Notes: generated by a model from the letters alone, not told the origin. Shown: positions 8,754 to 17,785, counted from the stretch's first letter. The stretch: DNA of 64,000 bases from Oscillospiraceae bacterium (GCA_017538965.1 JAFYHU010000029.1:1-64000); one strand, 5' to 3'. Made by a program: numbers and translations.

Positions 8754-8775
8754 CTGCCGCCGGGAAAGGCGGCGG
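8754..8775 (+). terminator. GC hairpin between tsaB and upp
   Basis: CTGCCGCC (8754-8761) pairs with GGCGGCGG (8768-8775) around GGGAAA. No U-tract follows, so it may be a weak terminator or an mRNA stability hairpin. Confidence 0.35.
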
Positions 8776-8805
8776 GAGAAGAAAGCAATAAAGGAGAAAG
8801 AGACC

Positions 8806-9435
8806 ATGAGTACTGTCTGCGTATTCGACCACCCGCTGATCCAGCACAAGCTTTCCATTCTGCGCGATAAAAACACGAGCGTCAAGGAATTCCGCGAGAT
8901 TATCTCTGAAATTGCCATGCTGATGTGCTATGAGGCGACCCGCGACCTTCCGCTGGAGGATGTGGACGTGGAGACGCCGGTTGCCATGGCAAAATGCAAA
9001 CGGATTTCCGGAAAGAAGCTGGCCGTGGTTCCCATTCTGCGTGCCGGCCTCGGCATGGTGGACGGCATGGTGAGCATGATGCCGAACGTCAAGGTCGGGC
9101 ATATCGGCCTCTTCCGCGACCCTGAGACGCTGGAGCCGGTCAAGTATTACTTCAAGATGCCGCCCGACATCCAGGAGAGAGACGCTATCGTGGTGGACCC
9201 GATGCTGGCAACCGGCGGGAGCGCCTCTGCGGCGATCCGCTTCCTGAAGGAGACGGGAGTCAAGCACATCAAGCTCATGAGCATCATCGGTGCGCCGGAG
9301 GGCGTGAAGAAGATGCAGGAGGATCATCCGGACGTCGACATCTTCGTCGCGGCGCTGGACGACCATCTGAATGACCACGGGTATATCGTCCCCGGCCTCG
9401 GAGACGCCGGCGACAGAATCTTCGGCACCAAGTAA
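8806..9435 (+). CDS. upp: Uracil phosphoribosyltransferase
   Basis: Upp salvages uracil with PRPP to make UMP in the cytoplasm. The 209-residue product is full length and carries the PRPP-binding segment ([12 protein letters not shown]), the [14 protein letters not shown] motif, the [13 protein letters not shown] hood region and the uracil-binding [13 protein letters not shown] near the C-terminus. An AAGGAG site lies upstream of the ATG. It shares direction with tsaE-tsaB and the sortase downstream, but no functional link is evident. Confidence 0.98.
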   Translation: MSTVCVFDHPLIQHKLSILRDKNTSVKEFREIISEIAMLMCYEATRDLPLEDVDVETPVAMAKCKRISGKKLAVVPILRAGLGMVDGMVSMMPNVKVGHIGLFRDPETLEPVKYYFKMPPDIQERDAIVVDPMLATGGSASAAIRFLKETGVKHIKLMSIIGAPEGVKKMQEDHPDVDIFVAALDDHLNDHGYIVPGLGDAGDRIFGTK

Positions 9436-9474
9436 GCACAGGAAACACAGAACACAACAGAGGAGAGAGGGCAA

Positions 9475-10347
9475 GTGGGGAAAGGCAAAAAGATACTGCT
9501 GACGCTGGTGGGCGTGCTGGTCCTGGGGCTTGCCCTGGGAGTAGGCGCATTCTTCATCCATCAGATGTTCAGCCGGAATCAGAATCCGCAGCCGAGCCCG
9601 ACGCCCACGCCCGTGGAGACGCCGGAGCCGACCCCCGAGCCGACTCCGACGCCCGAACCGACGCCGGAACCGACCCCGACCCCCGAGCCCTATGACCCGC
9701 CGGAGGAGCTGCTGGAACTGCGGGAACAGAATCCGGACGTGATCGCGCTGCTGGATATTCCGGGCACGAGGATCCACTATCCGATTCTGCAGAACCCGAA
9801 CCAGGAAGACGACCCGATCGAACCCTACTACCTGAACCATACGATCGACCATCAGGCCGGGTATCCGGGATCGCTCTTCGTGCTGCTGCCGGACGGGCAG
9901 AACTTCGAGACCTTCAACACGGTGATTTACGGGCACAACATGGCCGACGGCAGCATGTTCGGCACGCTGCACGACTTTGACGACCCGGAATTCATGAAGA
10001 ATCACCGCGACATCACGATCTGGACCATGACGCAGCGGCATGACTATACCGTATGCGCGATCGTGGTCTACGATGACCGCTATATCACCTATACCTACGA
10101 CGACGATGTGCAGGCGGACAGAGCGGCCTATCTGCGCTCGCTGCAGGGCGGGACCTGGATGGACGACGTCGAGGTGACGACGGACAACCATGTCATCACG
10201 CTTTCCACCTGCATCGGCGGGATGCCGGAGAACCGCCGCCTGCTGATCGCCGTGGAACAGGAGGACGAGAACACGAGGATGCCCGCGTGCATGAACATTC
10301 AGCCTTCGGGGACTGTCACGACCGTGTTCAGCGAGTCTTCAGACTGA
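9475..10347 (+). CDS. srtB: Class B sortase
   Basis: Sortases are membrane transpeptidases that attach surface proteins to the cell wall. The product (290 residues, GTG start after GAGAGGG) has an N-terminal membrane anchor (about 5-28), a Pro/Thr/Glu repeat spacer (about 40-75) and a class B catalytic domain. The catalytic triad is visible: His154 in VIYGHNM, Cys246 in LSTCIGG and Arg254/255 in ENRRLLIAVE. The long PT/PE spacer is unusual and matches the style of the surface proteins at 5562 and 6488. No clear sorting motif is found among the exported proteins of this window, so its substrates are unknown. Confidence 0.93.
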   Translation: MGKGKKILLTLVGVLVLGLALGVGAFFIHQMFSRNQNPQPSPTPTPVETPEPTPEPTPTPEPTPEPTPTPEPYDPPEELLELREQNPDVIALLDIPGTRIHYPILQNPNQEDDPIEPYYLNHTIDHQAGYPGSLFVLLPDGQNFETFNTVIYGHNMADGSMFGTLHDFDDPEFMKNHRDITIWTMTQRHDYTVCAIVVYDDRYITYTYDDDVQADRAAYLRSLQGGTWMDDVEVTTDNHVITLSTCIGGMPENRRLLIAVEQEDENTRMPACMNIQPSGTVTTVFSESSD

Positions 10348-10360
10348 GGAATCGGGTTTT

Positions 10361-11698
10361 ATGACAGAGACGGAACAACCGAGACAGGCCTGCTTCAGCG
10401 CTGCAGATATTCTCATCCCGGAGGGATGTGATCTGCAGCGCTGGGCAGTCATAGCCTGCGATCAGTTCACCTCCCAGCCGGAATACTGGCAGAAAGTCGA
10501 GGCGCTCACGGAGGGCGTGCCCTCGGCGATGCACCTGATTCTGCCGGAATCAGAGCTGGACCGGAATCCGGAAGAGCGGATCCGGGCCATCCACGAGACG
10601 ATGCTGCGCTATCTGCAGGAGGGCATCTTCCGGCGGTGGCCGGACAGCTATGTCTATACCGAGCGCAGACTGCGGAGCGGAGCGCTGCGGAGAGGCCTGA
10701 TCGGCAGGGTAGATCTGGAACGCTACGACTACGGCGGGAAGGAAAACGCCGAAGTGCGGGCAACGGAGCAGACCGTCTCGGAGCGCATTCCGCCCCGGAT
10801 GGCCGTGCGGCGCGGGGCCGCGCTGGAGATGCCGCACGTGCTGCTGCTGTGCAACGACGAGAGCAGGGAACTGATCGAACCGCTGGGGAAACAGCGGGAG
10901 CAGCTTCCGAAACTCTATGACTTCGAGCTGATGATGGGCGGCGGGCACGTGGAAGGATGGCTCGTCGCAGGAGAGGAAAAGGAGAAGCTGGACCGGCGCA
11001 TCGCCGCGTACGAGGCGCGGGAACGGGAGAAGCACCCGACGGAGAAGCTCCTCTATGCCGTCGGGGACGGGAACCACTCTCTGGCTACGGCAAAAGCCTG
11101 CTGGGAAGAGGAGAAGAGCCGGAATCCGGAGGCCTTACAGGGCCCGGCGCCGGCGCGGTATGCGCTGTGCGAGCTGAACAACATCCATGACCCGGTGCAG
11201 ATTTTCGAACCGATTCACCGCGTGGTCAAGGGCTGCGATGCGGAGAGGCTGATCCGAGAGGCGGAAAAAGTGTTCTGCGGGGAGAGCGGTTGGGAGATTC
11301 CCTGGATCAGCGGAGAGCGGGAGGGAATTCTGCACGTCCCGGCGGGGACAGGTCTGCCGCTTCAGACCCTGCAGGGTTTTCTGGACCGCTGGCTCGAAAC
11401 GCATGCGGGAGAGCTGGACTATATCCACGGGCGCGAGGCGCTCGAGACTGTGGGACGCGAGCCGGGGAACGTCGGGTTTCTGCTGCCGCCGATCCCAAAG
11501 GAGATGCTGTTCCCGGAGATTCTCGCAGGGGGCGTGCTGCCGCGGAAGACCTTTTCCATGGGCGAGGCCGAGGAAAAGAGATACTATTTGGAGAGTAGAG
11601 AGTTGAGAGAAGAGAGACGGGGGATGGCGCCTGCGGGCGCGGGGATTGCTCCCAATCAGCCTGTACCGTTACGCGGCCATAGAAGCAACAGCCCCTGA
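10361..11698 (+). CDS. DUF1015 family protein with a repeat-derived C-terminal extension
   Basis: This matches the DUF1015 family, of unknown biochemical role. Family segments seen are FSAADILIP near the start, WAVIACDQFTSQPEYW, the YAVGDGNHSLATAKACW motif near residue 235, ELNNIHDPVQIFEPIHR and VLPRKTFSMGEAEEKRYYLE near residue 410. In relatives the protein ends shortly after that last motif. Here the frame continues through a GAGAGTT heptamer tract (11591-11618) and adds about 35 residues (ESRELREERRG and on) with no family resemblance. The start follows the sortase stop by 13 bases. Confidence 0.85.
   Translation: MTETEQPRQACFSAADILIPEGCDLQRWAVIACDQFTSQPEYWQKVEALTEGVPSAMHLILPESELDRNPEERIRAIHETMLRYLQEGIFRRWPDSYVYTERRLRSGALRRGLIGRVDLERYDYGGKENAEVRATEQTVSERIPPRMAVRRGAALEMPHVLLLCNDESRELIEPLGKQREQLPKLYDFELMMGGGHVEGWLVAGEEKEKLDRRIAAYEAREREKHPTEKLLYAVGDGNHSLATAKACWEEEKSRNPEALQGPAPARYALCELNNIHDPVQIFEPIHRVVKGCDAERLIREAEKVFCGESGWEIPWISGEREGILHVPAGTGLPLQTLQGFLDRWLETHAGELDYIHGREALETVGREPGNVGFLLPPIPKEMLFPEILAGGVLPRKTFSMGEAEEKRYYLESRELREERRGMAPAGAGIAPNQPVPLRGHRSNSP
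11591..11618 (+). repeat. Four GAGAGTT-type heptamers inside the end of a reading frame
   Basis: GAGAGTA, GAGAGTT, GAGAGAA, GAGAGAC followed by a G-run. This copy is translated as part of the DUF1015 protein's C-terminus. Confidence 0.9.
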
Positions 11699-11881
11699 CG
11701 AAACAACTGCTGCCGCGAATGGATAGAACAGAAAGTTTTACCTCTCTATAAAACGCGGCGGGGAAAGGTTCGTGCGAGGGAGCAGGTAATCTTCCGCGTA
11801 AATGCAGAAAGCCGGAGTCGGGCATTTGTTGACGAGAGAAATACGGAGTTCTGCAGAGTTGAAGACGGAGAGAGAATCTGG

Positions 11882-11909
11882 TTGACTTTGGGGGATAACA
11901 TGGTATAAT
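11882..11909 (+). promoter_or_regulatory. Sigma-A promoter of the histidine operon
   Basis: TTGACT (11882-11887), a 16-base spacer and TATAAT (11904-11909) with an extended -10 TGG. The leader to hisD is only about 40 bases, too short for a T-box. The 180 bases before it (11699-11881) show nothing else I can name. Confidence 0.85.
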
Positions 11910-11957
11910 CGCCGTGGTGATAATTTAGTACGATAAAGCGATAAAGTGAGGCCTGTT

Positions 11958-13253
11958 ATGAAGGAGAGAGAATCTGTGATCCGGGTGCTGAACTATGCGG
12001 ATACCGATCCGAAGGAACTGACGAAACCGAGAGGAAGTCATACCGACGTGTCGGAGACCGTGAGCAGGATTCTGGACGAGGTGCGCAGAGAAGGGGACGC
12101 CGCCCTTTTCCGCCTGACAGAAAAGTTTGACCGGGTGCGGCTCGAGTCGCTCGCGGTCTCGGAAGAGGAATGGAAAGAAGGCCTGCGGCACGCGGACCCG
12201 GAGTTCCTGAAGATTCTGGAGGACGCGCACGCACGGATCAGCCGCTATCATGAACAGCAGCGCAGGCAGAACTATGCGATCACCGGAGAGCACGGCGTGG
12301 TGCTCGGGAAGATCTACCGGCCGATTGAGAAGGTCGGGATGTATGTGCCGAACGGGACGGCGGCCTATCCGTCGACCGTGCTGATGGACATCGTGCCGGC
12401 GCGGATCGCGGGCTGCAGGGAGATCGTGATGGTGAGCCCTCCGGGACCGGACGGGAGACTGAATCCCTCGATCCTGGCCGCGGCAAAGACGGCCGGGATT
12501 ACGAAAATCTTCAAGGTCGGCGGGGCGCAGGCCATCGCGGCGCTGGCCTACGGGACCGAAAGCATCCCGAGCGTGTATAAAATCATCGGGCCGGGCAACG
12601 CATATGTGGCGGAGGCCAAGAAGCAGGTGCACGGGCTCGTGTCGACCGACACGGTCGCGGGGCCGAGCGAGGTGCTGATCATCGCGGACGGGAACAACGA
12701 TGCGCGCATTCTGGCCGCAGACATGCTGGCGCAGGCGGAGCACGATCCGGACGCGTCGGCGATGCTGGTCACCGGAAGCGCGGCACTCGCGGACGCGGTG
12801 GCGGAGGAGCTGGAGAAGCAGCTGGCCGTACTGCCCAGGCGGGAGATCGCCGAACGGTCGATCCGGAACAACGGGATGATCCTGCTGACCGACGGCAGGA
12901 TGGAGACGGCGCTGGAGATCGCGAATCTGATCGCGCCGGAGCATCTGGAAATCTGCGTTGACGAGCCGATGCAGTATCTGGGCGGCGTGCGCAACGCCGG
13001 GTCCATTTTCCTCGGACGCTTCAGCCCGGAGCCGCTGGGCGACTATATGGCGGGACCGAACCATACGCTGCCGACCGGCGGTTCGGCGAAGTTCTCGTCG
13101 CCGCTGTCGGTGGATGACTTTCTGACGGCCTCGCAGTTTACGTACTACACGGAAGAAGCGCTGCGGTCCATCGCGCCGTCCATCGTGCGGTTTGCCGAAG
13201 AAGAAGGACTGGAAGGGCACGCGAGAAGCATTTTAGAGAGAGTTGAGATTTGA
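11958..13253 (+). CDS. hisD: Histidinol dehydrogenase
   Basis: HisD carries out the last two oxidations of histidine synthesis, histidinol to histidine, with NAD and zinc. Full-length family features include YVPNGTAAYPSTVLM, the NAD-site KVGGAQAIAALAYGT, GPGNAYVAEAKKQV, GPSEVLI, the zinc/catalytic pair in IAPEHLEI, and AGPNHTLPTGG near the end. I use the ATG at 11958 (GTGAGG upstream); a GTG at 11946 is the alternative. The last codons run into a heptamer repeat tract. It is the first gene of the operon. Confidence 0.97.
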   Translation: MKERESVIRVLNYADTDPKELTKPRGSHTDVSETVSRILDEVRREGDAALFRLTEKFDRVRLESLAVSEEEWKEGLRHADPEFLKILEDAHARISRYHEQQRRQNYAITGEHGVVLGKIYRPIEKVGMYVPNGTAAYPSTVLMDIVPARIAGCREIVMVSPPGPDGRLNPSILAAAKTAGITKIFKVGGAQAIAALAYGTESIPSVYKIIGPGNAYVAEAKKQVHGLVSTDTVAGPSEVLIIADGNNDARILAADMLAQAEHDPDASAMLVTGSAALADAVAEELEKQLAVLPRREIAERSIRNNGMILLTDGRMETALEIANLIAPEHLEICVDEPMQYLGGVRNAGSIFLGRFSPEPLGDYMAGPNHTLPTGGSAKFSSPLSVDDFLTASQFTYYTEEALRSIAPSIVRFAEEEGLEGHARSILERVEI

Positions 13254-13312
13254 GAGTGGAGAGTTGAGAGACGAAGGATAGAGTTGAGAGAAGAGATAAG
13301 AGAGAAGAGAGT
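13238..13312 (+). repeat. Heptamer purine tract between hisD and hisC
   Basis: GAGAGTT, GAGATTT, GAGAGTG, GAGAGTT, GAGAGAC at 13238-13272, then a second degenerate run of GAGTTGA, GAGAAGA and GAGATAA units to about 13312. It overlaps the hisD stop codon and fills most of the 100-base gap before hisC. Confidence 0.88.
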
Positions 13313-13353
13313 TGAGCAGCGGCGAAGCCGATGCGGAGAGAAGAGAGATTTTT

Positions 13354-14430
13354 ATGAGTGTGTTTTTTACGGAGCGGTTTGCGCAGCTGGAGCCCTATAC
13401 GCCCGGGGAGCAGCCGCAGGACCGGCGCTATATCAAGCTGAATACAAATGAATCGCCGTTTCCGCCTTCGCCGGGCGTGACGGCGGCGGTGGAGGAGGAG
13501 GCGCGGCGCCTGCAGCTCTATTCCGATCCGGAGAGCCGCATCGTGACGCGCGCGATTGCCGAACATTACGGGCTGGAGCCGGAGGAGGTTCTGGTGGGGA
13601 ACGGCTCGGACGAGCTGCTGAACTTTGCCTTCATGGCCTACTGCGACGAGGGCTGCCCGGCGCTGTTTCCGGATGTCACCTACGGGTTTTATCCGGTCTT
13701 CGCCGAACTGAACCGGGTTCCGATGATCGAGGTTCCGCTGCGGGAGGACTTTTCCGTCTGCATCGAGGACTATCTCGAGCTCGACGGGACGGCCTTTCTG
13801 GCAAACCCGAACGCGCCGACGGGGATAGCGCTGAAGGCGGAGGAGATCGAGAGGATGCTGCGGGCGAGGCCCGATCGGATGCACGTGATTGACGAGGCCT
13901 ATGTGGACTTCGGCGCGGAGAGCGTGCTGCCGCTGGTTCACAAATATGAAAACCTGCTGGTGATCCAGACCTTTTCCAAGTCCCGGTCGCTGGCCGGGGC
14001 GCGGCTCGGCTTTGCCGCCGGGCAGGCGCCGCTGATCCGCGATCTGAACACCCTGAAATATTCCACCAACCCTTATAACGTCAACCGCATGACCTCCGCG
14101 GCCGGGACGGCAGCGATCCGCGAGGACGAGTATTACCGGCGCAACGCGCAGGTCATCATGGAGAACCGGGCCTGGACGGCGAAGGAACTGAAGCGGCTCG
14201 GCTTCGAGGTGACGGATTCGCGCTCGAACTTCCTGTTCGCAAGGTCGCCGGCGCTGCCGGGCGGCGAGCTTTACAGGGCACTGAAGAAACGGGGGATTCT
14301 TGTACGACATCTGAAGGGGCTGCGCCTGGACCCGTTCGTGCGCATCACGATCGGGACGAGGGAGCAGATGGAGGCCCTGATCCGCGAGACGGAAAAGCTT
14401 TTGAAAACGGAGGCGAGAGAGGATGCGTGA
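13354..14430 (+). CDS. hisC: Histidinol-phosphate aminotransferase
   Basis: HisC moves the amino group from glutamate to imidazole acetol phosphate, using PLP. The 358-residue product shows the fold-type I pattern: KLNTNESPFPPSP at the substrate site, GNGSDELL, ANPNAPTG, DEAYVDF, the PLP lysine in TFSKSRSLAGARLG and a C-terminal VRITIG arginine. I start at the ATG at 13354; the frame extends to 13312 but that part is repeat DNA. The gene overlaps hisB by 8 bases (ATGCGTGA). Confidence 0.96.
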   Translation: MSVFFTERFAQLEPYTPGEQPQDRRYIKLNTNESPFPPSPGVTAAVEEEARRLQLYSDPESRIVTRAIAEHYGLEPEEVLVGNGSDELLNFAFMAYCDEGCPALFPDVTYGFYPVFAELNRVPMIEVPLREDFSVCIEDYLELDGTAFLANPNAPTGIALKAEEIERMLRARPDRMHVIDEAYVDFGAESVLPLVHKYENLLVIQTFSKSRSLAGARLGFAAGQAPLIRDLNTLKYSTNPYNVNRMTSAAGTAAIREDEYYRRNAQVIMENRAWTAKELKRLGFEVTDSRSNFLFARSPALPGGELYRALKKRGILVRHLKGLRLDPFVRITIGTREQMEALIRETEKLLKTEAREDA

Positions 14431-15013
14431 AGCGACAATCAAACGGGATACCAGCGAAACCAGGATCAGCCTGACGCTGAACCTGGACGGGAAGGGAACC
14501 GCGGAGGTCCGCTCCGGATGCGGCTTTCTCGATCACATGCTGAGCCTGTTTGCGAGGCATGCGATGATGGATCTGAAGCTGGAATGCCAGGGGGATACCT
14601 GCGTCGATTATCACCACACGACGGAGGACATCGGCATCTGCCTCGGGCGCGCCGTGAAGGAGGCGCTCGGCGGAGCGGTCGGCATCAAACGCTACGGCAG
14701 CGCGATCATCCCGATGGATGAGACGCTGATTCTCTGCGCGCTGGATATCTCGGGCCGGGCCGGCTTTTATCCCGCACTGAACATCGCCTCCGAGAAGGTG
14801 GGCGACTTCGACACGGAGCTCGGGGAAGAATTCTTCGCCGCCTTCGTGCGCGAGGCGGGGATCACCCTGCACCTGCGGCAGGCGGCGGGCGCGAACGCGC
14901 ACCACATCCTCGAGGGATGCTTTAAGGCCTTTGCGCGCGCGCTGCGCGAGGCGGTATCCAGAGATGAACGGAATCCGGACACCGTTCCGAGCACCAAAGG
15001 AGTGATCGGATGA
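14423..15013 (+). CDS. hisB: Imidazoleglycerol-phosphate dehydratase
   Basis: HisB dehydrates imidazole glycerol phosphate. This is the stand-alone dehydratase form (196 residues), without the N-terminal phosphatase domain of enterobacterial HisB. The manganese-binding histidine motifs are present: GFLDHMLSLFARH and DYHHTTEDIGI in the first half, and the repeats LHLRQAAGANAHHILEG and FKAFARAL in the second. It overlaps hisC by 8 bases and hisH by 4. Confidence 0.97.
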   Translation: MREATIKRDTSETRISLTLNLDGKGTAEVRSGCGFLDHMLSLFARHAMMDLKLECQGDTCVDYHHTTEDIGICLGRAVKEALGGAVGIKRYGSAIIPMDETLILCALDISGRAGFYPALNIASEKVGDFDTELGEEFFAAFVREAGITLHLRQAAGANAHHILEGCFKAFARALREAVSRDERNPDTVPSTKGVIG

Positions 15014-15624
15014 TAGCGATTGTCGATTACGGCGTAGGGAACCTGTTTTCGCTGCGCTCGTCGCTGCAGGCGATCGGACAGCCGGCCGAGGTGACGGGAG
15101 ACAGCGCGGTGATCCGGGCGGCCGAAAAGGTCATCCTGCCGGGCGTCGGCGCCTTCGGGGACGCGGCCGACAAGCTCCGCGCGAGCGGACTGGACCGGGT
15201 CGTGTGCGAGGCGGCGGCGGAGGGAAAGCCCCTGCTGGGCATCTGCCTCGGGATGCAGCTGCTGTTCGAGAAGAGCAGCGAATTCGGCGAACATGAGGGC
15301 CTCGGACTGCTCCGGGGGAACATCGTGCCCATGCAGGGGACAATCCCCGCAGGGCTGAAGATCCCGCAGATGGGATGGAACGCGCTGATCAAAAAGCGCG
15401 AGCATCCGCTGCTGCGCGAGGTGCAGGAGGGGGACTGCGTGTACTTTGTCCATTCCTTCTACGCGACCGACTGCGAAGACAGCGTGGTGGCGGTCTGCGA
15501 CTACGGCAGGGAGATTACGGCGGCGGCGGCGAAGGACAACGTGATGGGCTGCCAGTTTCACCCGGAGAAGAGCGGGCCGGTCGGCCTGTCTATCCTGAAA
15601 GCTTTCTGTGAGGTGAGCCTGTGA
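15010..15624 (+). CDS. hisH: Imidazole glycerol phosphate synthase, glutaminase subunit
   Basis: HisH is the class I glutamine amidotransferase that supplies ammonia to HisF. Seen: start IVDYGVGNLFSL, oxyanion segment PGVGAFGDA, nucleophile cysteine in GICLGMQLLF, and the His/Glu pair in GCQFHPEKSG. The length, 204 residues, is standard. It overlaps hisB (ATGA) and hisA by 4 bases each. HisF, its obligate partner, is two genes on. Confidence 0.97.
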   Translation: MIAIVDYGVGNLFSLRSSLQAIGQPAEVTGDSAVIRAAEKVILPGVGAFGDAADKLRASGLDRVVCEAAAEGKPLLGICLGMQLLFEKSSEFGEHEGLGLLRGNIVPMQGTIPAGLKIPQMGWNALIKKREHPLLREVQEGDCVYFVHSFYATDCEDSVVAVCDYGREITAAAAKDNVMGCQFHPEKSGPVGLSILKAFCEVSL

Positions 15625-16337
15625 TTCTCTATCCGGCCATCGACCTTTACGGCGGACAGGCGGTCCGCCTGGAGAAGGGCGATTACAGCAAGATGACGGT
15701 CTATGACCCCGACCCGGTCAGTCGGGCGAAGGCGATGCGCGACGAGGGAGCGGATCATCTGCATCTGGTGGACCTCGAAGGGGCGCGCAGCGGGCGGACT
15801 GACAACCTGCCGGTTATCCGGCGGATTGCCGAGGAGACCGGCCTGTTTCTGGAGCTGGGCGGCGGTATCCGCGATCTCGAAACCGCGCGGCGGTATCTGG
15901 AGCTCGGCGTGAGCCGGGTGATTCTCGGGACCGCGGCGGCGGAGGACGACGAGTTTCTGCAGCGCGCGCTGGAGCGCTTCGGTGACGCGGTGGCGGTCGG
16001 CGTAGACCTGCTGGACGGAAGGGTGCGGACACGGGGCTGGGAGAAGGACAGCGCCTGGACGGCGGAGGAATTCTTCGCGCACCTGGACCTGCTCGGCGTG
16101 AGCACCGTGATCTGCACGGATATCTCGCGCGACGGCATGCTGGCCGGGACGAACCTCGGGCTCTATGAGAGGCTGAACGCGGACTACCGGATGGATCTGA
16201 TCGCTTCGGGCGGCGTCTCGTCGCTGGAGGATCTGCGCGCGCTGAAGGCGCTCGGCATGGCGGGAGCCATTGTCGGGAAGGCGTATTATACGGGGGCGGT
16301 CAGCATTTCTGCAGCAGTGGAACTGCTGCAGAAATGA
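15621..16337 (+). CDS. hisA: ProFAR isomerase HisA
   Basis: HisA isomerises the ProFAR intermediate in the fourth step of the pathway. It is a (beta/alpha)8 barrel of 238 residues with the N-terminal PAIDLYGGQAVRL (catalytic Asp), the HLVDLEGA segment, the first phosphate motif LGGGIRDLETA and the second IASGGVSSLED. GTG is the start, overlapping the hisH stop. Confidence 0.96.
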   Translation: MILYPAIDLYGGQAVRLEKGDYSKMTVYDPDPVSRAKAMRDEGADHLHLVDLEGARSGRTDNLPVIRRIAEETGLFLELGGGIRDLETARRYLELGVSRVILGTAAAEDDEFLQRALERFGDAVAVGVDLLDGRVRTRGWEKDSAWTAEEFFAHLDLLGVSTVICTDISRDGMLAGTNLGLYERLNADYRMDLIASGGVSSLEDLRALKALGMAGAIVGKAYYTGAVSISAAVELLQK

Positions 16338-16340
16338 TAG

Positions 16341-16357
16341 AAGAGAGAAGAGAGTGG
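16341..16357 (+). repeat. Degenerate purine heptamer tract before hisF
   Basis: AAGAGAG, AAGAGAG followed by TGGG, just after the hisA stop and before the hisF start. It also provides the Shine-Dalgarno-like purines for hisF. Confidence 0.45.
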
Positions 16358-16364
16358 GAATGTT

Positions 16365-17147
16365 ATGTTAACCAAGAGGATTATTCCCTGTCTGGACGTG
16401 CGGAACGGGCGCGTCGTGAAGGGCGTGAATTTTGAAGGATTGCAGGATGTTTCCGACCCGGTCGAGCTGGCCGCGTTTTACTCGGACAGCGGGGCGGACG
16501 AACTGGTTTTCTACGATATCACGGCGAGCTTTGAGGAGCGGAAGCTGTTTACCGACTGCCTGCGCACCGTGGCTTCGAAGATCTTTATCCCGCTGACGGT
16601 CGGCGGCGGCATCAACACGATCGAGGACTTCGACCGCGTGCTCAAGTGCGGCGCGGACAAGGTCAGCGTCAATTCCGGCGCGATCCGGGATCCCGGGCTG
16701 ATCTCCGCCGCGGCGAAGAAATACGGCTCTCAGTGCGTGGTGCTGTCGGCGGATGTCAAACGCGCGGAGGGAGGCTTTCGCGTCTTTTCGCACGGCGGCC
16801 GCGTGGACACCGGACTGGACGCGCTCGAGTGGATCCGGAAGGGTGTGGCGCTCGGCGCGGGCGAGGTGGTGCTGAACTCCATCGACACGGACGGCGTCAA
16901 GAACGGCTTCGACATCGAGATGCTCAACGCGCTGGACGTCGAGGTGCCCGTGGTCGCGTCCGGCGGCGCGGGATGCATGGAGGACTTCGTCGAGCTCTTC
17001 CGGGCCTGCCCGGGAGTGGACGCGGGCCTCGCAGCGTCGATCTTCCACTTCGGAGAGGTCGCGATTCCGGAACTCAAAAAACGGCTTGTCGACGCGGGCG
17101 TCCCCATGCGCCCCGTGCCGAGCCGGAAACAGGAGACAGCCATATGA
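16365..17147 (+). CDS. hisF: Imidazole glycerol phosphate synthase, cyclase subunit
   Basis: HisF uses ammonia from HisH to form imidazole glycerol phosphate and AICAR. The 260-residue barrel shows [18 protein letters not shown] with the catalytic aspartate (Asp11 region), FYDITAS, the phosphate motifs [11 protein letters not shown] and [11 protein letters not shown], and the second catalytic Asp in [13 protein letters not shown]. It overlaps hisIE by 4 bases. Confidence 0.97.
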   Translation: MLTKRIIPCLDVRNGRVVKGVNFEGLQDVSDPVELAAFYSDSGADELVFYDITASFEERKLFTDCLRTVASKIFIPLTVGGGINTIEDFDRVLKCGADKVSVNSGAIRDPGLISAAAKKYGSQCVVLSADVKRAEGGFRVFSHGGRVDTGLDALEWIRKGVALGAGEVVLNSIDTDGVKNGFDIEMLNALDVEVPVVASGGAGCMEDFVELFRACPGVDAGLAASIFHFGEVAIPELKKRLVDAGVPMRPVPSRKQETAI

Positions 17148-17785
17148 TCAGCACAGACGATCTGAAATTTGATGAAAAGGGCCTGATTCCCGCGATCGTG
17201 CAGGATGCCGACACCGGACGCGTTCTGACCCTGGCCTATATGAACCGGGAGAGCCTCGGCATTTCGCTCGAGCGGAAGCTGACCTGCTTCTGGAGCCGGT
17301 CGCGGCAGGAGCTCTGGCTCAAGGGCGAGACCAGCGGAAACTATCAGCATATCGTGTCGATCACGGCCGACTGCGACAGGGACGCGCTGCTTGTACGGGT
17401 GCATCCGGACGGACCGGCCTGCCATCTGGGGACCGAGTCCTGTTTCGAAAACCCGCTCGTCAACGGCGAGGAGGCCTTTTCTCTGGACGGACTCTACGAG
17501 CTGCTGCTCGACAGAAAAGAACAGCTTCCGGAGGGCTCGTATACCAGCTATCTGTTCCAGAAGGGCATCGACAAGATCCTGAAGAAGGTCGGAGAAGAGT
17601 GCACCGAGGTCATCGTCGCCGGCAAGGGCGGCGAGCGCGCGGAAACCGTGTACGAGATTGCGGATCTCGCCTATCACGTGATGGTGCTGATGGTCGAGAT
17701 GGGAATTCGCCCGGAGGAGGTCCGGCGCGAGCTGCAGTCCAGGCATGTCATCGACCACAAGGTCAAACAGGAGAAGATGGCCTGA
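17144..17785 (+). CDS. hisI: Bifunctional phosphoribosyl-AMP cyclohydrolase / phosphoribosyl-ATP pyrophosphatase
   Basis: This fusion performs the second and third pathway steps. Residues 1 to about 110 are the cyclohydrolase (HisI): [22 protein letters not shown] and the zinc cysteines in [10 protein letters not shown] and [10 protein letters not shown]. Residues about 118-213 are the MazG-like pyrophosphatase (HisE): [23 protein letters not shown] and [14 protein letters not shown]. The start at 17144 overlaps hisF (ATGA); the longer frame from 16646 is a shadow. The end overlaps the next ATG. Confidence 0.97.
   Translation: MISTDDLKFDEKGLIPAIVQDADTGRVLTLAYMNRESLGISLERKLTCFWSRSRQELWLKGETSGNYQHIVSITADCDRDALLVRVHPDGPACHLGTESCFENPLVNGEEAFSLDGLYELLLDRKEQLPEGSYTSYLFQKGIDKILKKVGEECTEVIVAGKGGERAETVYEIADLAYHVMVLMVEMGIRPEEVRRELQSRHVIDHKVKQEKMA

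Noticed and set aside
9580-9690. PT/PE repeat DNA in the sortase gene as a mobile or regulatory repeat
   Set aside because: It is an in-frame low-complexity protein linker, common between a membrane anchor and a sortase domain.
8026-10191. 721-codon minus-strand open frame over tsaB, upp and the sortase
   Set aside because: It spans three well-recognised plus-strand genes and their gaps, and has no family resemblance.
11699-11957. T-box or histidine attenuator before hisD
   Set aside because: The promoter lies only about 50 bases from the start; there is no T-box sequence, His-rich leader peptide or competing hairpins in the leader.
4690-13312. Heptamer tracts as a CRISPR array
   Set aside because: The unit is seven bases with no spacers, and no cas genes are present.
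7548-13332. GAGCAGCGGCGGAGCCG-like sequences at about 7550 and 13313 as a repeat family
   Set aside because: Only two imperfect copies of a short hairpin were seen, which is not enough to call a repeat.
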